Assembly: GCF_040892595.1 (NCBI RefSeq)
Contig: NZ_JBFRYB010000001.1
Span: 2,542,001 to 2,606,000 of the forward strand
DNA from: Zhongshania sp. R06B22
GTDB taxonomy: Bacteria > Pseudomonadota > Gammaproteobacteria > Pseudomonadales > Spongiibacteraceae
DNA length: 64,000 nt
Direction: 5' to 3'
Position 1 is the stretch's first letter; the number at the start of each line of letters is the position of its first letter. Positions 61,836-64,000 of the stretch are shown here, piece by piece. Both the position numbers and the translations under genes were made by a program. Below the pieces are notes generated by a model, which had not been told where the DNA came from, ran no database searches, and was given only the letters and a program-made list of their open reading frames with translations.

Positions 61836-64000
61836 AATCCGTCTACTGCCTCTGGCGGCAGTTGCCGTTTCAGTTCGGCGATCTCAGCCTTGAGTTCGAT
61901 CATTTTAAGCTCTCGGCCCACTGTTAGTTTTTGGAAGCGCTCCAACTCCGCGAGTCGTTCCATCTCCTTAACTCGCCGCTCGGCGAGCTCAGCTTCAGCT
62001 TGCTTCTGAGCGGTCACATCGCGCGCAGCGGCAAAAACCCCCAAAACCTTGCCGGAGGTGCCTCGGTATACGCTGGCGTTATAAAGTACGTCGGTCAGCT
62101 TGCCATCGATATGACGAACCGTGAGCGGATAGTCAGTCACCGAACCCTTATTAAACGCCTCCTGATAGCCGGCGCGGGCATTATCGGGCTCGGTAAAATA
62201 ATTCGAGAAATCAGTGCCGATGAGCTCTTCGCGGGCCACCCCAGTAACTTTGATTGAACCCTCGTTAACGTCAGTGATTTTACCTTCCGGACTAATAGTA
62301 ACCAATGGATCCAGCGAGGCCTCGATCAAGGAGCGAGCGTACTGGCTGGCTTGCTTCTGCGCTGTCACATCGCGAGCTGCCGCAAACACCCCCAGCACAT
62401 TGCCATCCGCGTCACGGTAAACACTGGCATTGTAAAGAACGTCGGAAAGCTTGCCGTCAACATGACGAACCGTAAGCGGATAGTCCGTTACCGTTCCCTT
62501 GTTAAAAGCCTCCTGATATCCTGCCCGCGCCTTATCAGGCTCGGTAAAGTAGTTTGAAAAGTCAGTGCCGATAAGCTCTTCACGAGCCACCCCAGTAACT
62601 TTAATTGAGCCGTCGTTGACGTCGGTGATCTTACCCTCGGGGCTGATCGTCACCAGCGGATCTAGGGAGGCCTCAATTAACGATCGCGCGTACTGACTTA
62701 CCTGTTTCTGCGCCGTTACATCGCGCGCCGCCGCAAACACGCCCAAGACATTACCATCAGCATCTCGATATACACTGGCGTTGTACAACACATCGGTGAG
62801 CTTGCCGTCGACATGACGAACGGTAAGCGGATAGTCCGTTACTGTTCCTTTATTGAAGGCCTCCTGATAGCCTGCGCGGGCCTTATCTGGCTCGGTGAAA
62901 TAGTTTGAGAAATCAGTACCAATGAGTTTTTCCCGGGCAACCCCTGTGACATTAATTGAGCCTTCATTAACGTCAGTGATTTTACCTTCTGGACTGATGG
63001 TAACTAATGGATCCAGCGACGCCTCAATTAAAGATCTTGCGTACTGGCTGGCCTGCTTCTGCGCTGTAACATCGCGGGCCGCGGCAAACACCCCCAACAC
63101 ATTGCCATCGGCATCGCGATAAACACTGGCGTTATATAAAACGTCGGTAAGTTTACCGTCGACATGACGAACCGTAAGCGGGTAATCAGTCACCAAGCCC
63201 TTATCGAAGGCTAATTGATAACCTGCCCGCGCCTTATCTGGTTCAGTGAAGTAATTAGAGAAATCAGTGCCAATAAGGTCTTCACGTGCTACGCCAGTAA
63301 CATTGATTGAACCTTCGTTGACGTCGGTAATAATACCCTCAGGACTAATCGTTACCAAGGGATCTAGCGACGCTTCGATTAGCGAACGCGCGTATTGACT
63401 CGCATCCGCCTCAGCCGTTATTTCCGAAATCTTAGCACCGAAGCGTTTGCGCTCTGAGATATCAGTGATGGCCGCGAGTACAAAATTCCCTTCGATTGTC
63501 GTTATATTATTAAGGGCAATCTCTACCGGTACTTCTTGGCCATCCTTATGCAGTCCACATAGATCCGCGCCGCCGCCACCCATCATTCGTGGCGCAGGAT
63601 CCACAAAAAAACCGTCGCGCAGTGACGGGTGGCGACTGCGCATAGCCGCGGGAAGAAGTACCTCTACAGCCTTGCCAATCAACTCCTCTCGACGGTAACC
63701 GAACAATTTCTCGGTCTGCCCGTTAATCAGCATAATCTCGCCAGAAGAGCTAATCATCACCATGGCGGTCGGCGCGAATTCCACTGCGGCGCGAAATTTA
63801 TCTTCGGAGTATTTACGCTCGGTCATATCACGAACTAACTTGATATAACCCGTCACCTCACCCCTGGAATCCTTGATCGGCTGGAGTACAATATCGGCCC
63901 AAAATTTGGCGTCCCCTTTGCCCACGCGCCAACCTTCAAATTGAAAACGCCCCGTTTCAGCTGCCGTCGCGAGCTCATGACTGGCTAGGTCATTCTCAAT
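61832..64000 (-). CDS. Multi-PAS sensory protein without output domain, 5' end beyond window
   Basis: The frame is open through the right edge; the visible codons before the GTG at 63925 (ending FQFEGWRVGKGDAKFW) continue a PAS domain, so 63925 is not the start. From the N-terminal side there are a partial PAS with its PAC motif VRDMTERK, a second PAS (about residues 41-165 counted from 63925), then four tandem 117-residue PAS units at 175-642, each running from SQYARSLIEASLDPLVTISP to AARDVTAQKQ, and a C-terminal coiled coil ending ERFQKLTVGREL and KAEIAELKRQ. No kinase, cyclase or HTH domain follows before the stop. The gene overlaps the histidine kinase by 4 nt. Ligand or cofactor is unknown. 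Confidence 0.93.
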   Translation of the reverse strand: MENDLASHELATAAETGRFQFEGWRVGKGDAKFWADIVLQPIKDSRGEVTGYIKLVRDMTERKYSEDKFRAAVEFAPTAMVMISSSGEIMLINGQTEKLFGYRREELIGKAVEVLLPAAMRSRHPSLRDGFFVDPAPRMMGGGGADLCGLHKDGQEVPVEIALNNITTIEGNFVLAAITDISERKRFGAKISEITAEADASQYARSLIEASLDPLVTISPEGIITDVNEGSINVTGVAREDLIGTDFSNYFTEPDKARAGYQLAFDKGLVTDYPLTVRHVDGKLTDVLYNASVYRDADGNVLGVFAAARDVTAQKQASQYARSLIEASLDPLVTISPEGKITDVNEGSINVTGVAREKLIGTDFSNYFTEPDKARAGYQEAFNKGTVTDYPLTVRHVDGKLTDVLYNASVYRDADGNVLGVFAAARDVTAQKQVSQYARSLIEASLDPLVTISPEGKITDVNDGSIKVTGVAREELIGTDFSNYFTEPDKARAGYQEAFNKGTVTDYPLTVRHVDGKLSDVLYNASVYRDADGNVLGVFAAARDVTAQKQASQYARSLIEASLDPLVTISPEGKITDVNEGSIKVTGVAREELIGTDFSNYFTEPDNARAGYQEAFNKGSVTDYPLTVRHIDGKLTDVLYNASVYRGTSGKVLGVFAAARDVTAQKQAEAELAERRVKEMERLAELERFQKLTVGRELKMIELKAEIAELKRQLPPEAVDGL
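62000..63403 (-). repeat. Four tandem 351-bp PAS-encoding repeats
   Basis: Units lie at 63053-63403, 62702-63052, 62351-62701 and 62000-62350, each exactly 351 bp. The proteins are about 85-95% identical by eye, but third codon positions differ often, so the DNA is less alike than the protein. Confidence 0.92.

Noticed and set aside
61832..61838. Frameshift or sequencing error splitting one hybrid kinase gene
   Set aside because: The PAS protein ends in a natural coiled-coil tail with a proper stop and the kinase has its own ATG in a standard 4-nt overlap, so two genes are more likely.
62000..63403. Possible assembly artefact in the four 351-bp repeats
   Set aside because: The copies differ at many synonymous sites and some residues, so they are real separate units and not a collapsed or duplicated read region.

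Overview
The window reads as the chromosome of a free-living, probably marine gammaproteobacterium at roughly 50% G+C. Many blocks keep the gene order of Pseudomonas and its relatives: pyrG-kdsA-eno-ftsB-ispD-ispF-truD-pcm-nlpD-rpoS, purL/mltF/tadA/guaA/guaB/xseA, hom-thrC-recJ-prfB-lysS, ffh/rpsP-rimM-trmD-rplS, and queA-tgt. Gene order and protein similarity point to a Cellvibrionales/Spongiibacteraceae-like lineage. The class is secure; the family is a guess made without a search.

Layout. 1-1.1 kb: the 5' part of an AT-rich PAP2-type membrane protein gene on the minus strand. 1.1-7.6 kb: pilU, LexA-controlled recA, a methyltransferase-fold protein, mutS and fdxA. 7.6-17.8 kb: a long minus-strand run with stress, envelope and isoprenoid genes (rpoS, nlpD, DUF368, pcm, truD, ispF, ispD, ftsB, eno, kdsA, pyrG); surE is missing from its usual place. 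17.9-35.4 kb: suhB, secD-secF, purL, mltF, tadA, a two-regulator insert (LysR plus a short LuxR-type protein), guaB-guaA, xseA and a CRP-family regulator. 35.5-42.9 kb: lysS, prfB (with its programmed +1 frameshift), recJ, thrC and hom. 43.2-48.0 kb: a five-gene acyl-CoA catabolic cluster (SDR, two crotonases, thiolase, flavin NADH:quinone reductase/nitronate monooxygenase family) inserted between hom and dsbC. 48.2-53 kb: dsbC, rplS-trmD-rimM-rpsP and ffh. 53-60.6 kb: ypjD, a CorB/YfjD-like CBS protein, DUF1289, gamma-carbonic anhydrase-like protein, NIF3-like protein, tgt, queA, tRNA-Leu(CAA) and a DAACS symporter. 60.6-64 kb: a two-gene sensory module running off the window end.

Most of the window is housekeeping: translation and tRNA modification (prfB, lysS, trmD, rimM, rpsP, rplS, tgt, queA, truD, tadA), purine and pyrimidine synthesis (purL, guaA, guaB, pyrG), DNA repair (recA, mutS, recJ, xseA) and protein export (secD, secF, ffh). 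The accessory content is modest: the acyl-CoA cluster, the LysR/LuxR pair, the truncated PAP2 gene and the sensory module.

The most distinctive element is that sensory module. A protein with four near-identical 117-residue PAS repeats and no output domain overlaps by 4 nt a PAS-less histidine kinase whose N-terminus carries four 21-residue repeats. It looks like a sensor kinase split into an input subunit and a catalytic subunit. I saw no transposase, integrase, CRISPR array, prophage or obvious new defence system in the window.
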